Shown here piece after piece: positions 31,919-40,009 of a stretch of DNA of 48,604 bases. The notes below the pieces were generated by a model that ran no database searches, was not told the origin of the DNA, and saw only the letters and a program-made list of their open reading frames with translations. Position 1 is the first letter of the stretch. The number at the start of each line of letters is the position of its first letter. The DNA comes from Fibrobacter sp. Lineage in GTDB: Bacteria > Fibrobacterota > Fibrobacteria > Fibrobacterales > Fibrobacteraceae. The stretch lies in the NCBI GenBank assembly GCA_017959225.1, contig JAGDBD010000043.1, positions 1 to 48,604 on the forward strand. Reading direction: 5' to 3'. Made by a program: the position numbers and the translations under genes.

Positions 31919-32799
31919 TGACGGAAAAAGTTCTGCGCGCAGCGACTGTGGGAAATTTTGACGGATGCCATTTGGGGCATCAGCAGATTTTCCAGATTTT
32001 AAGAACGGAAGCCAAAGCGCATGGACTCGTTCCCACTGTTATTTCTTTTGAACCGCATACCCGTCATGTTCTTGGAATTCCGGGACATCCGTCGTTGTTG
32101 ACGACAACCGAAGAAAAGGGAGCTTTTGTCCGTTCCTTAGGGCTGGATTTTATTGCGCTTCCGTTTTCAAGGGAAGTGGCGGAACAGCCATACCAGACTT
32201 TTATTCAAAACGAAATTCTGAATACGCTGAACGTAAAATTTTTGGTGCTAGGACACGATCACCGTTTTGGCGCAGCTGGCAAGGGAAGCTTTGACGCCAT
32301 TTTGCAAACGTTCCCGGAGCTTCCGGCGATCCAGGTTTCTGCAAAGTATAAAGATGGGGAAGTTTTAAGTTCCTCCCGAATCCGCGATGCGCTGGAAAAG
32401 GGTGCTGTGGAACGTGCGACGACTTTTCTCGGTCGCCCTTACCGCATGCATGGAATTGTGGTTTCGGGAAAACGCTTGGGTAGAACCATCGGATTTCCGA
32501 CTGCAAACGTGCAGACCGGCATGTATAAATTGATCCCCAAATACGGCGCTTACGCAGCTGTGGTAAGGCTTCAAGATGGAACGGCTCACCGGGCTGTGGT
32601 AAACATTGGACTTCAACCTTCCATCGGCGACTTACCTTTGGCAGTAGAAGCTCACATCTTGGATTTTAACGCCGACATTTACGGTCAAACGATTGACGTG
32701 GATCTGCTCACGTTTATTCGTGCGGAACAAAAGTTTTCATCTTTGGACGATCTCAAACGTCAGATCGGCATGGATGCGGATTTTGCACGGAACTATTAA
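31918..32799 (+). CDS. ribF: RibF, bifunctional riboflavin kinase / FAD synthetase
   Basis: A 293-residue enzyme that makes FMN and then FAD from riboflavin. The nucleotidyltransferase domain has VGNFDGCHLGHQQIF with HLGH at 18-21, LGHDHRFGAAGKGSF and SSSRIRDALEKGAVERA. The kinase domain begins near 170 with GKRLGRTIGFPTANV and includes HRAVVNIGLQPSI. It is the last gene of the rimP-ribF operon, and its last 47 nt overlap the 3' end of the convergent P-type ATPase gene. Confidence 0.95.
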   Translation: MTEKVLRAATVGNFDGCHLGHQQIFQILRTEAKAHGLVPTVISFEPHTRHVLGIPGHPSLLTTTEEKGAFVRSLGLDFIALPFSREVAEQPYQTFIQNEILNTLNVKFLVLGHDHRFGAAGKGSFDAILQTFPELPAIQVSAKYKDGEVLSSSRIRDALEKGAVERATTFLGRPYRMHGIVVSGKRLGRTIGFPTANVQTGMYKLIPKYGAYAAVVRLQDGTAHRAVVNIGLQPSIGDLPLAVEAHILDFNADIYGQTIDVDLLTFIRAEQKFSSLDDLKRQIGMDADFARNY

Positions 32800-34681
32800 C
32801 GGAACTTACCCACAGGTTTCGTGCGGCATTTAAAACGGCGAGAACCATAACGCCCACGTCGGCAAAAATCGCCATCCACATGTTGGCAAATCCTAAAGCG
32901 CCCAGTAACAAACAGGCGATTTTAATGGCAAGGCTAAAGGTGATGTTTTCTTTGACGATGCGCATGCATTTTTTTGCCGTGCGGATCGCGGTGACGATTT
33001 TTAACGGGTCGTCATCCATAAGCACGATGTCTGCGGCTTCGATAGCGGCGTCAGATCCCAAAGCTCCCATGGCGATGCCAATGTCTGCACGGGAAAGGAC
33101 CGGTGCGTCGTTGATGCCGTCTCCGACAAATGCCAAAGTTTCACGGGGGGACTTTTTGGCGTTCAGCAGCTCTTCTAATTTTTGAACTTTACCTGCGGGT
33201 AAAAGTCCCGCATAAAAATGGTCCAGCCCGAGTTCCTCCGAAACACTTTCGGCAACTTTGGGAGCGTCGCCGGTTAACATGACCAGCTGATCGATTCCGC
33301 TTTTACGCAGTTCGGAAATCGCCTGTTTGGAATTTATTTTAATGACGTCTGCAATGACGATGTGGCCTGCATATTCCCCGTCGATTGCTACATGGATGCA
33401 AGTTCCTGTGCGATGACAGCTGTGCCATTTTGCACCGATGTCATCCATCATTTGGCTGTTTCCGACGCAAACGATTTTCCCATTGACAAAGGCTCGAATT
33501 CCGCGGCCAGGGATTTCTTTTACGTCGTCCACTTCACAGCCATCGGCTTCTGCGCCGTAAGCTTCTCGGAGCGAAAGGGCGATGGGATGTTTGGAATAAC
33601 GTTCTACATGAGCTGCCAAATGCAGAAGTTCTTTTTTGTCCAGCTTTTCCGGGTGAATCGCTGTGACTTCAAAATTGCCCTGGGTCAGGGTTCCCGTTTT
33701 ATCGAAGACTACGGTGTGGATGTTGGCCAAAATTTCTAGATAGTTGGCGCCTTTAATGAGAATGCCTGCGCGAGAAGCTCCGCCGATTCCAGCAAAGAAG
33801 GAAAGAGGAACGCTCACCACCAAAGCGCACGGGCAGCTGATCACCAAAAAGATGAGAGCGCGGTACAACCATTCTGTCCACTGGGGATCTCTACCAATGG
33901 CTAAAAGGAAAAGCGCTGGGAACGTCGCAAGGGCAAGTGCCGAAAGCGTGACGATCGGAGTATAGACTTTGGCGAATTTGGAAATGAATTTTTCGGACTT
34001 GGATTTTTGCGAACTAGCATCTTCAATGAGTTCAAGAATTTTTGCCACCGTGGACTCTCCGAAGTCTTTGGTGGTGCGTACTTTGAGAACGCCTGTCAGA
34101 TTGATGCAGCCCGAAATGATTTCGTCGTTTACGTTTACGTCTCGCGGTAAAGATTCCCCGGTGAGAGCTGCCGTGTTGAGAGTCGAAATGCCTTCCACCA
34201 CAACACCGTCGATGGGAACTTTTTCACCGGGTTTGATAACGATGATCGTGCCGATTGCTACGTCGTCCGGATCAACTTGCTCCAGTTGACCGTCATCGGT
34301 TTCGATGTTTGCATAATCGGGGCGAATGTCCATGAGTTGGGCAATGTTTTGACGGCTTTTTCCCACGGCGTAACTTTGAAACCATTCTCCGATCTGGTAA
34401 AAGAGCATGACTGCGATGGCTTCTACGTAATCACCTGTTTTTAAAACTCCAAGAAGAATTGCGCCAACCGTTGCAATGGCCATTAAAAGATATTCGTCAA
34501 AAGGTTGCTTGTGCCAAATGCCTTCTACCGCTTTTTTCAACACGTCATAGCCAACGATCAGATAAGGAACAAGGTAAAGAGCAAAACGCGGCAAACCTTC
34601 CACCGGTAAAAAGTGCAGTAGAATTAACAGCGCCGCTGCGATAAGAATTCGGATAAGATTCTTCTTTTGCTTTTTACTCAT
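32753..34681 (-). CDS. Heavy-metal P1B-type ATPase (Zn/Cd/Pb class)
   Basis: A 642-residue metal exporter of the inner membrane. Key sites are TGES (174-177) in the actuator domain, the transmembrane metal site CPC (283-285, in SCPCALVVS), the phosphorylated Asp327 in DKTGT, and the TGDAPKVAESV and GDGINDAPVLSRAD motifs. CPC with this context fits Zn/Cd/Pb transporters such as ZntA or CadA, though metal choice cannot be fixed. It lacks the usual N-terminal metal-binding domain, which is encoded by the separate gene just upstream. The C-terminus continues about 18 residues past the normal end into the convergent ribF gene. AAAGGTG precedes the ATG. Confidence 0.93.
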   Translation of the reverse strand: MSKKQKKNLIRILIAAALLILLHFLPVEGLPRFALYLVPYLIVGYDVLKKAVEGIWHKQPFDEYLLMAIATVGAILLGVLKTGDYVEAIAVMLFYQIGEWFQSYAVGKSRQNIAQLMDIRPDYANIETDDGQLEQVDPDDVAIGTIIVIKPGEKVPIDGVVVEGISTLNTAALTGESLPRDVNVNDEIISGCINLTGVLKVRTTKDFGESTVAKILELIEDASSQKSKSEKFISKFAKVYTPIVTLSALALATFPALFLLAIGRDPQWTEWLYRALIFLVISCPCALVVSVPLSFFAGIGGASRAGILIKGANYLEILANIHTVVFDKTGTLTQGNFEVTAIHPEKLDKKELLHLAAHVERYSKHPIALSLREAYGAEADGCEVDDVKEIPGRGIRAFVNGKIVCVGNSQMMDDIGAKWHSCHRTGTCIHVAIDGEYAGHIVIADVIKINSKQAISELRKSGIDQLVMLTGDAPKVAESVSEELGLDHFYAGLLPAGKVQKLEELLNAKKSPRETLAFVGDGINDAPVLSRADIGIAMGALGSDAAIEAADIVLMDDDPLKIVTAIRTAKKCMRIVKENITFSLAIKIACLLLGALGFANMWMAIFADVGVMVLAVLNAARNLWVSSVNSSVQNPHPCRSDV

Positions 34682-34717
34682 GTCGTCACCTTTAAAAGGT
34701 CGTTTAGCGATTCTCGT

Positions 34718-34936
34718 TTAGAAGAAAACTTCGCAGTCGGATTCCACTTTTTTGCAGTTTTCCCGGACGGCGGTCATGACCGTTTTTTCGTCTGCATTTT
34801 CGTCGAATTCCACTTTCATTTTAAGCAGCATGAAATTGACGGATGCGTCTTTAACTCCCGCGGTCTTTTTGGCTGCGGTTTCCATTTTCCCAGCGCACAC
34901 GGGGCAGTCCACATCGATTTTATAACTCTTCTTCAT
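34718..34936 (-). CDS. Stand-alone HMA heavy-metal-binding domain protein
   Basis: A 72-residue ferredoxin-like HMA domain: MKKSYKIDVDCPVCAGKME with metal-binding Cys11 and Cys14, then AAKKTAGVKDASVNFMLLKMKVEFD. The DCPVCAGK form resembles the N-terminal domain of ZntA-type Zn/Cd ATPases. I start at the ATG at 34936 because GAGG lies 7 nt upstream; a GTG four codons earlier would lack a good site. It lies 36 nt upstream of the ATPase gene and probably delivers metal to it, or regulates it, as a detached N-terminal domain. Confidence 0.9.
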   Translation of the reverse strand: MKKSYKIDVDCPVCAGKMETAAKKTAGVKDASVNFMLLKMKVEFDENADEKTVMTAVRENCKKVESDCEVFF

Positions 34937-34970
34937 GGGTAACCTCACAATGGATGAAGTTCATAATAAA

Positions 34971-34990
34971 GATTAAACAAATGTTTAATC
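34971..34990. promoter_or_regulatory. ArsR-type operator 1
   Basis: A perfect 20-bp palindrome has arms GATTAAACA and TGTTTAATC with a 2-bp AA centre. It lies 34 bp upstream of the HMA start, over the probable promoter of the minus-strand operon. The imperfect TTTAA-centred form is typical of SmtB/ArsR-family repressor sites. Confidence 0.75.
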
Positions 34991-35023
34991 GTTTGTTTTT
35001 AAGATAGATTTAGCAAGGGAGTT

Positions 35024-35052
35024 TTGGCAAGACGATTAAGTAAATATTTAAT
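35024..35052 (+). promoter_or_regulatory. Promoter of arsR
   Basis: TTGGCA (35024-35029), a 17-bp spacer and TTTAAT (35047-35052) each match the consensus at 5 of 6 positions. Operator 2 covers the spacer and the -10 box, so binding would block polymerase and give autorepression. Confidence 0.7.
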
Positions 35053-35054
35053 CG
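35033..35054. promoter_or_regulatory. ArsR-type operator 2
   Basis: A 22-bp near-palindrome has matching CGATTAA and TTAATCG ends and a core resembling operator 1. Its centre is 63 bp, about six helical turns, from the centre of operator 1. Confidence 0.7.
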
Positions 35055-35106
35055 TTTGGAGCGGAAAACGCCTGAATTTGCTATTTTGTTAAAGGAGCGG
35101 ACTCCT

Positions 35107-35472
35107 ATGAAAGAAAAAAAACATGAGCATCCTGTTACCGAAGAAGAATTGATCCTTGCCAAGCGTATGCCTACGGAAAAGGCTGCTGTACAGGTGGCGG
35201 AGGCTTTAAAGCAATTGGGGGATGTTTCCCGGTTGCGTATTTTTTGGCTGTTATGCCATGCTGAAGAATGCGTTACGAATATTGCAGAACTGGTGAATAT
35301 GTCTAGCCCGGCGGTTTCCCATCATTTGCGCCTTTTAAAAACCGCGGGACTCATCGCTTCAAAACGTGTGGGAAAGGAAATGTTTTATACCGCATCGGAC
35401 ACGGCCCTTGTGCAGCAGTTGCACCACACGATTGAATCCGTAGCTGAAATTACATGCCCGGAAGAAGAGTAG
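35107..35472 (+). CDS. ArsR/SmtB-family metal-responsive repressor
   Basis: A 121-residue winged-helix regulator. I start at the ATG at 35107 because AAAGGAG lies 9 nt upstream. The recognition helix region is VTNIAELVNMSSPAVSHHLRLLKTAGLI, followed by the wing VGKEMFYTASD. Candidate metal ligands are Cys50 and Cys55 near the third helix (CHAEEC), the His-His pair of the fifth helix (LVQQLHHTIESVAEIT), and His6 and His8 at the N-terminus. The classic ELCVCDL cysteines of CadC are absent. It is divergent from the HMA-ATPase operon with two palindromes between, so it probably represses both directions and is released by Zn, Cd or a similar ion. Confidence 0.92.
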   Translation: MKEKKHEHPVTEEELILAKRMPTEKAAVQVAEALKQLGDVSRLRIFWLLCHAEECVTNIAELVNMSSPAVSHHLRLLKTAGLIASKRVGKEMFYTASDTALVQQLHHTIESVAEITCPEEE

Positions 35473-35473
35473 A

Positions 35474-36400
35474 ATGAAAGGGATTCAGAAAGTTGCCGTT
35501 ATCGGTTTGGGTGCTGTAGGCGCTGTTGTGGCAGAACAGCTTCAAAGCGTTTTAGGAAATGAACTTTACTGCGTTATGGATGCAGGTCGCAAAGCCCGTT
35601 ATGAAACAAACGGAATGTTTATCAACGGCAAAAAGATGGAATTCCATTATGTGACGCCATCCGAAGTGCCTCAAGTGGACCTTGTGATTTTTGCGACTAA
35701 AAATTTGCAGTTCAAAGAAGCCCTTGCCGAAGCGAAAAATGCGGTGGGTCCTCACACCGTTCTGCTTTCGCTTTTAAACGGAGTCCATTCCGAACTTGAA
35801 ATGGAAAAAGCTTTTGGGGCAGAAAAAACGCTCTACGGATTTATTGTGAATTTGCAATCCATTAACCGGAACGGCGTTATCGATTGCGCTGCAAAAGGGA
35901 TTATTCTTTTTGGTGAAAAGGATAATCGCGTTTCGGAACGTGTGCAGGCGATTTCAAACCTTTTTGACGCTGCACAGGTAAAGCACAAAGTCCCGGAAAA
36001 TATCCGCTTTGAAATGTGGAAAAAATTGCTGATGAACACAGTGTTCAATTCGTTAGGAGCTATTTGTAGATCTCCATTTGGCGGCTTTATGTCTCCGGTG
36101 ATGCAGCAGATGGCTCGAAAGGTTGGCCGTGAAGTCATAGCTGTTGCCAATGCGGAAGGATTTCCGCTGACCGAAGAACATTTAGAAGAAGATCTGCGCA
36201 TCACTTGCCATTACACGCCTCTTGGCAAATGTTCCATGTTGCAAGATGTGGAAGCGGGCCGCAAAACGGAAAACGCTTTTTTCTGCGGCACGATCTGCGA
36301 ACTTGGAAAACGGCACGGAATTCCCACGCCCTACTGCGAATTTTTAAGAGGTCTCTTGGAAGGCACGGAATTCGCAGCGGATCTGCGGAAAAAGAATTAA
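35474..36400 (+). CDS. panE: Ketopantoate reductase-like protein (ApbA/PanE family)
   Basis: A 308-residue NADPH-dependent reductase family member. The Rossmann start VAVIGLGAVGAVVAEQL (8-24) has the GxGAxG nucleotide motif. The family's C-terminal helical domain follows (NIRFEMWKKLLMNTVFNSLGAICRSPFG with the catalytic Lys region, CSMLQDVEAGRKTE, HGIPTPYCEFLRGLL). True PanE makes pantoate for coenzyme A synthesis, but this family is broad, so substrate assignment is tentative. Its ATG begins one base after the arsR stop, giving a tight operon. The 3' end overlaps ilvA by 4 nt. Confidence 0.85.
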   Translation: MKGIQKVAVIGLGAVGAVVAEQLQSVLGNELYCVMDAGRKARYETNGMFINGKKMEFHYVTPSEVPQVDLVIFATKNLQFKEALAEAKNAVGPHTVLLSLLNGVHSELEMEKAFGAEKTLYGFIVNLQSINRNGVIDCAAKGIILFGEKDNRVSERVQAISNLFDAAQVKHKVPENIRFEMWKKLLMNTVFNSLGAICRSPFGGFMSPVMQQMARKVGREVIAVANAEGFPLTEEHLEEDLRITCHYTPLGKCSMLQDVEAGRKTENAFFCGTICELGKRHGIPTPYCEFLRGLLEGTEFAADLRKKN

Positions 36401-37620
36401 ATCAAAGTCCGCACCACTTGGGGCTTGTAACCCGCAGCGTCGAGCTGCTTCAAAATCTGCTTTTTGTGCTCTGGCCCATAGGCTTCCATGGTAATCTGAA
36501 GTTCTACAGCCGATTGCCGGTTGATTGTGAAGAACTGATTATGTTCCAGTTTAATAACGTTTCCATTTGCTTTGGCAACGACATCGGCCACTTTAGAAAG
36601 AGTGCCCGGTCGATCTGGCAAATGTACGGCTACAGTAAAGATTCGGTCGCGCAAAATCAATCCTTTCTGCACCACGGACGACATGGTGATCACGTCCATG
36701 TTTCCGCCGGAAAGAATCGAAACGATCTTTTTCCCTTTGACGTTTAAATGCTTGATGGCTGCTACAGAAAGCAACCCAGAGTTTTCCACCACCATCTTGT
36801 GATTTTCGACCATGTCAAGGAAGGCGAGCACAAGCTCTTCATCTTTGACGGTAATGATGTCGTCGAGATTTTTACTTACATAGGGGAAAATTTTTGAACC
36901 CGGTGTTTTGACTGCGGTACCGTCGGCGATGGTGTTTACACTCGGAAGGGAAACCACTTTGCCTGCTTTGATGGAACTTAGCATGCACGCAGCGCCTTCC
37001 GGTTCAACGCCGATGACTTTGATATTCGGGTTTAAAAGTTTTGCAAGGGTGGAAACGCCGGTAGCAAGTCCGCCACCGCCGATGGGAACGAGAATGTAAT
37101 CGACCAATGGAAGCTCTTTAAAAATTTCCATGGCGATCGTTCCTTGTCCCGTTGCAACGGCAAGATCGTCAAAAGGATGGATAAATGTGTAACCGTTTTC
37201 CTTGGCAAGTTCTAAGGCTTTTGCCGAGGCGTCGTCGTATACGTCTCCGTGCAAAACGACTTTTGCCCCATAGGATTTGGTACGGTTCACTTTGATTAAC
37301 GGCGTTGTCGTCGGCATGACGATGACCGCTTTAGCTCCGAAGGATTTTGCCGCATAGGCAACACCTTGTGCATGGTTTCCGGCGGATGCGGTAATTAAAC
37401 CTTTGGAACGTTCTTCGTCAGAAAGCGTGCTGATTTTATAGTAAGCACCGCGGAGTTTATAAGCTCCGGTAAGCTGCATGTTTTCCGGTTTAAAAAAGAC
37501 TTTGTTTCCAGTACGCTTGGAATAAAAATCGGAATAGATCAGCTTGGTTTCCAACGCAACTTTTTTGACGGCTTCAGAAGCTTCTTCAAACGCTTCCAAC
37601 GAAAGCATGTTTTTACTCAT
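36397..37620 (-). CDS. ilvA: Threonine ammonia-lyase with ACT domain
   Basis: A 407-residue PLP enzyme that deaminates threonine to 2-oxobutyrate, the entry to isoleucine synthesis. The cofactor lysine is Lys55 in TGAYKLRGA. ASAGNHAQGVAYAA binds the substrate region, and PIGGGGLATGVS binds the PLP phosphate. Residues about 330-407 are a single ACT domain (FTVAVHLPDRPGTLSKVADVVAKANGNVIKLEHNQ), the allosteric type of about 400 residues rather than the long two-ACT IlvA. It could serve biosynthesis or catabolism. GGGAG precedes the ATG, and there is a canonical promoter. Confidence 0.93.
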   Translation of the reverse strand: MSKNMLSLEAFEEASEAVKKVALETKLIYSDFYSKRTGNKVFFKPENMQLTGAYKLRGAYYKISTLSDEERSKGLITASAGNHAQGVAYAAKSFGAKAVIVMPTTTPLIKVNRTKSYGAKVVLHGDVYDDASAKALELAKENGYTFIHPFDDLAVATGQGTIAMEIFKELPLVDYILVPIGGGGLATGVSTLAKLLNPNIKVIGVEPEGAACMLSSIKAGKVVSLPSVNTIADGTAVKTPGSKIFPYVSKNLDDIITVKDEELVLAFLDMVENHKMVVENSGLLSVAAIKHLNVKGKKIVSILSGGNMDVITMSSVVQKGLILRDRIFTVAVHLPDRPGTLSKVADVVAKANGNVIKLEHNQFFTINRQSAVELQITMEAYGPEHKKQILKQLDAAGYKPQVVRTLI

Positions 37621-37642
37621 AGAACTCCCTTTTTACACTTGG

Positions 37643-37671
37643 AATGTAGTTTTACAAAAACAAAATGTCAA
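37643..37671 (-). promoter_or_regulatory. Promoter of ilvA
   Basis: On the minus strand TTGACA (37671-37666), a 17-bp spacer and TACATT (37648-37643) form the closest match to the sigma-70 consensus in the window. The leader is about 17 nt with GGGAG. Confidence 0.85.
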
Positions 37672-37727
37672 CTTGGCTTGTAGGAGTTAGACTCTTCAAA
37701 CTTTAAAAGGGTGAAGTTGGATCGCTA

Positions 37728-37750
37728 GAACCTTTTTCAAAGAAAGGTTC
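37728..37750. promoter_or_regulatory. Inverted repeat upstream of the flippase gene
   Basis: Perfect 8-bp arms GAACCTTT and AAAGGTTC are separated by 7 bp. It ends 21 bp upstream of the TATCTT box, so it overlaps the -35 position of the flippase promoter and could be an operator. Confidence 0.4.
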
Positions 37751-37771
37751 AATCCCTGTGAAAGAAAAAGC

Positions 37772-37777
37772 TATCTT
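37772..37777 (+). promoter_or_regulatory. -10 box of flippase gene, near-leaderless
   Basis: CTATCTT ends 9 nt before the ATG at 37787, and no ribosome-binding site is present. Confidence 0.5.
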
Positions 37778-37786
37778 GCTTGGCAA

Positions 37787-39220
37787 ATGAATAATTTAGA
37801 AGACGATAGCAAGTTTCTTAAAAAGAGCGTCATCATTAATGTTGTCGGGACGATCCTTAAAGTTTGCGGACCGCTCCTCACATTTGTAATGGCCCGCATT
37901 TTTGGCGCCGCAGAATTTGGCGTTTTTGTTTCTACCCAAACCCTTTTGCTGACGATTTCCCGTTCATCGACCTTAGGACTCGATAAAGGCCTTTATTGGT
38001 ATTTGCCGCAGAACCGTTTGAAAGGACGTGCGCCGTATGAAGGCGTAATGGAATCTTTTTGGTTGACGGCAGTTGTGGCGTTATGCTGCACGGGCGTGAT
38101 TTTTGCAGGATCTTTTATGGATTACTTTGCAAAGGAGCTTCCGTGGTATGCGCTTTCGCTCTTGTTTTATGCGGTGTCCTATGTTTTTAGCAACACGTCG
38201 GAAGGTAACCGTAAACCGCAAAATGCAGTGTTTATCAATTCGTTTTTTGTTGCAGTGCTTTCTCCGGCGTCTTCGATTGCAATGCACTATTTGGGGATTC
38301 CCCATGCCCTTCCCCTTGGCCTTTTGGTCGGGCAGATCTGCGGATTCCTGTTGCATTATATGCTCGTACGCAGGCAGTTTCCGGACATGCCGCTTAAGCC
38401 GAAGAATCGAATTTCCAAGTCGCTTTTGGTTTATTCGTTGCCGCTGGGCTTTAATGAATTTGTGGCGTCATTCTTGATTCGTTCGGGACTTTGGATGGTG
38501 ATGCTTTTCCTCGGTCCTGAAAAAGCGGGAGCTTACGGCATTATGGTGACGGTTTCAAATGCTTTGCAGACGATCCGCGTGGGATTTACTCCGATTTTAA
38601 CGCCTGTTGTCGCCGGAATGGACAAGGATCGTTTACATACGGATCTTAAACCGGTCTATTCTTATTGCGTTTCGATGGTGACGTTCATTCAGTTGCTGAT
38701 CGGATTCTTTATCATTCTTTTCCCCGATGAAATTTTAAGTATTGCGGGTAAGGATTTCATTGTGCAGCCGGAAACCCTTGGCATTTTGCTGCTTGTGCAT
38801 TTGCTTGCCGGATTCTGGGGAATGTCCATTGTGATTATGAACGGTCTCGGTAAGAGCCTGTACACGCTTAAAATGAATCTATTTTCCCTTGGCATAGCCC
38901 TCGGTTCGGGATATTTTTTGGTGCCGGCATTTGGGCTTGTGGGTGCGGCTCTTTCGATGCTCAGTTACAACGTGGTTTCCATGATTTGGAACAACGTCTA
39001 TTTGGCCAAAATGGGACTTTGGCCATATTCGAGCAAGCTCATCAACCGTTTCGTTTGGATTTGCGTGCTGATCGCTTGCTACGTGGTACTCAGCGTGGGA
39101 AACTTTGAACTGAATCTTTGGCAAAAATCGCTGGCCTATTTGGTTTCGCTGATCGCCCTTGGAATCCAGTGGCTTTACGACAAAAAGACGGCGAAAGTTA
39201 TTCCTTCCACCAAGCGTTAA
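37787..39220 (+). CDS. Polysaccharide flippase (Wzx/oligosaccharide flippase family)
   Basis: A 477-residue inner-membrane protein with about 12-14 hydrophobic segments spread over its whole length. The start SKFLKKSVIINVVGTILKVCGPLLTFVMARIFGAAEFGVFVSTQTLL is typical of Wzx/MurJ-like lipid-linked oligosaccharide flippases, and GLVGAALSMLSYNVVSMIWNN near the end is also common. It would move undecaprenyl-linked glycan units across the membrane. It has its own promoter-like box, and its last 23 nt overlap the licD gene on the opposite strand. The neighbours are glycan-decorating enzymes, which supports a surface-polysaccharide role. Confidence 0.9.
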   Translation: MNNLEDDSKFLKKSVIINVVGTILKVCGPLLTFVMARIFGAAEFGVFVSTQTLLLTISRSSTLGLDKGLYWYLPQNRLKGRAPYEGVMESFWLTAVVALCCTGVIFAGSFMDYFAKELPWYALSLLFYAVSYVFSNTSEGNRKPQNAVFINSFFVAVLSPASSIAMHYLGIPHALPLGLLVGQICGFLLHYMLVRRQFPDMPLKPKNRISKSLLVYSLPLGFNEFVASFLIRSGLWMVMLFLGPEKAGAYGIMVTVSNALQTIRVGFTPILTPVVAGMDKDRLHTDLKPVYSYCVSMVTFIQLLIGFFIILFPDEILSIAGKDFIVQPETLGILLLVHLLAGFWGMSIVIMNGLGKSLYTLKMNLFSLGIALGSGYFLVPAFGLVGAALSMLSYNVVSMIWNNVYLAKMGLWPYSSKLINRFVWICVLIACYVVLSVGNFELNLWQKSLAYLVSLIALGIQWLYDKKTAKVIPSTKR

Positions 39221-40007
39221 AGTCGTGAGTGATGCGCTTTTCTTCGGAAGGGAGCTTCATATAGTCGCCATATAGCTGCGTCAGGTAGGCGTCATAGTTT
39301 TTAAAACTCGTGTACGTCCTGTTTTCAAACGGATATTCCGCCTGAGGCAAAAGCTTGTCCTTTTCAAAAATCGCATCGAAATTGTGACCCGAAAAAAGAA
39401 TGGCGACAAGCCTTGAATCGCTTACCTTGTAACGGTGGAAAACCCATTCCACAAAACGGCAAACGCGCTTTTTTCCGATGATGGAAGAAAGGGTGCAGAA
39501 GAATCTCTTGTAAAGGAGAGTCCACTTGCTGAGCGTCTTAGACGAAAAATCGGTGCTCATGGCGAGCCCTACAACCCGTAAAAAACTACAGAAGAAGATA
39601 AAAGCCTTGGCTTTGAACATCGAAGAGGGTAAACCGTCGATGGGGAAAACATCTACCCAAATGCCCTGGTAACCTTGGTGACGGTCGCTTTTAATTTCTG
39701 TGCGGCTGTCGATGGCCTTGGAAAACGGGTAATAGTAATCGGGAGCGGTGTCATCAATGACGGTGAGCCATGCCGGCTTGTTTGAATTCTTGTCTTTTAA
39801 AATGGCCAGAAGTTTGTCGTAATCTTCACGGACCATGGCGATGTCCACGTCATCGTCCCAAGGAATGTAACCTTTGTGACGCACCGATCCGATCAGAGAA
39901 CCGTAAGCGAGATAATACTTGAGATTGTTTTCTTTGCAGATTTGTGCGATGCTGTCCAAAATGGACATTTGAATTTCGCGGATTTCTTGCGTATCGATTT
40001 TTCTCAT
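39198..40007 (-). CDS. licD: LicD-family phosphotransferase
   Basis: A 269-residue member of the LicD nucleotidyltransferase-fold family. LicD proteins transfer phosphocholine or related phospho-alcohols from a CDP-activated donor to surface sugars. The signature YYLAYGSLIGSVRHKGYIPW followed by DDDVDI (51-56) holds the metal-binding aspartates. It lies 2 nt downstream of a CTP-dependent cytidylyltransferase, which would make the CDP donor. Whether the alcohol is choline, ethanolamine, glycerol or another cannot be read from the sequence. Confidence 0.9.
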   Translation of the reverse strand: MRKIDTQEIREIQMSILDSIAQICKENNLKYYLAYGSLIGSVRHKGYIPWDDDVDIAMVREDYDKLLAILKDKNSNKPAWLTVIDDTAPDYYYPFSKAIDSRTEIKSDRHQGYQGIWVDVFPIDGLPSSMFKAKAFIFFCSFLRVVGLAMSTDFSSKTLSKWTLLYKRFFCTLSSIIGKKRVCRFVEWVFHRYKVSDSRLVAILFSGHNFDAIFEKDKLLPQAEYPFENRTYTSFKNYDAYLTQLYGDYMKLPSEEKRITHDFNAWWKE

Positions 40008-40009
40008 GA

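Noticed and set aside
34937-34948. GTG start for the HMA protein
   Set aside because: It adds four residues before the domain and lacks a ribosome-binding site, while the ATG at 34936 has GAGG at proper spacing.
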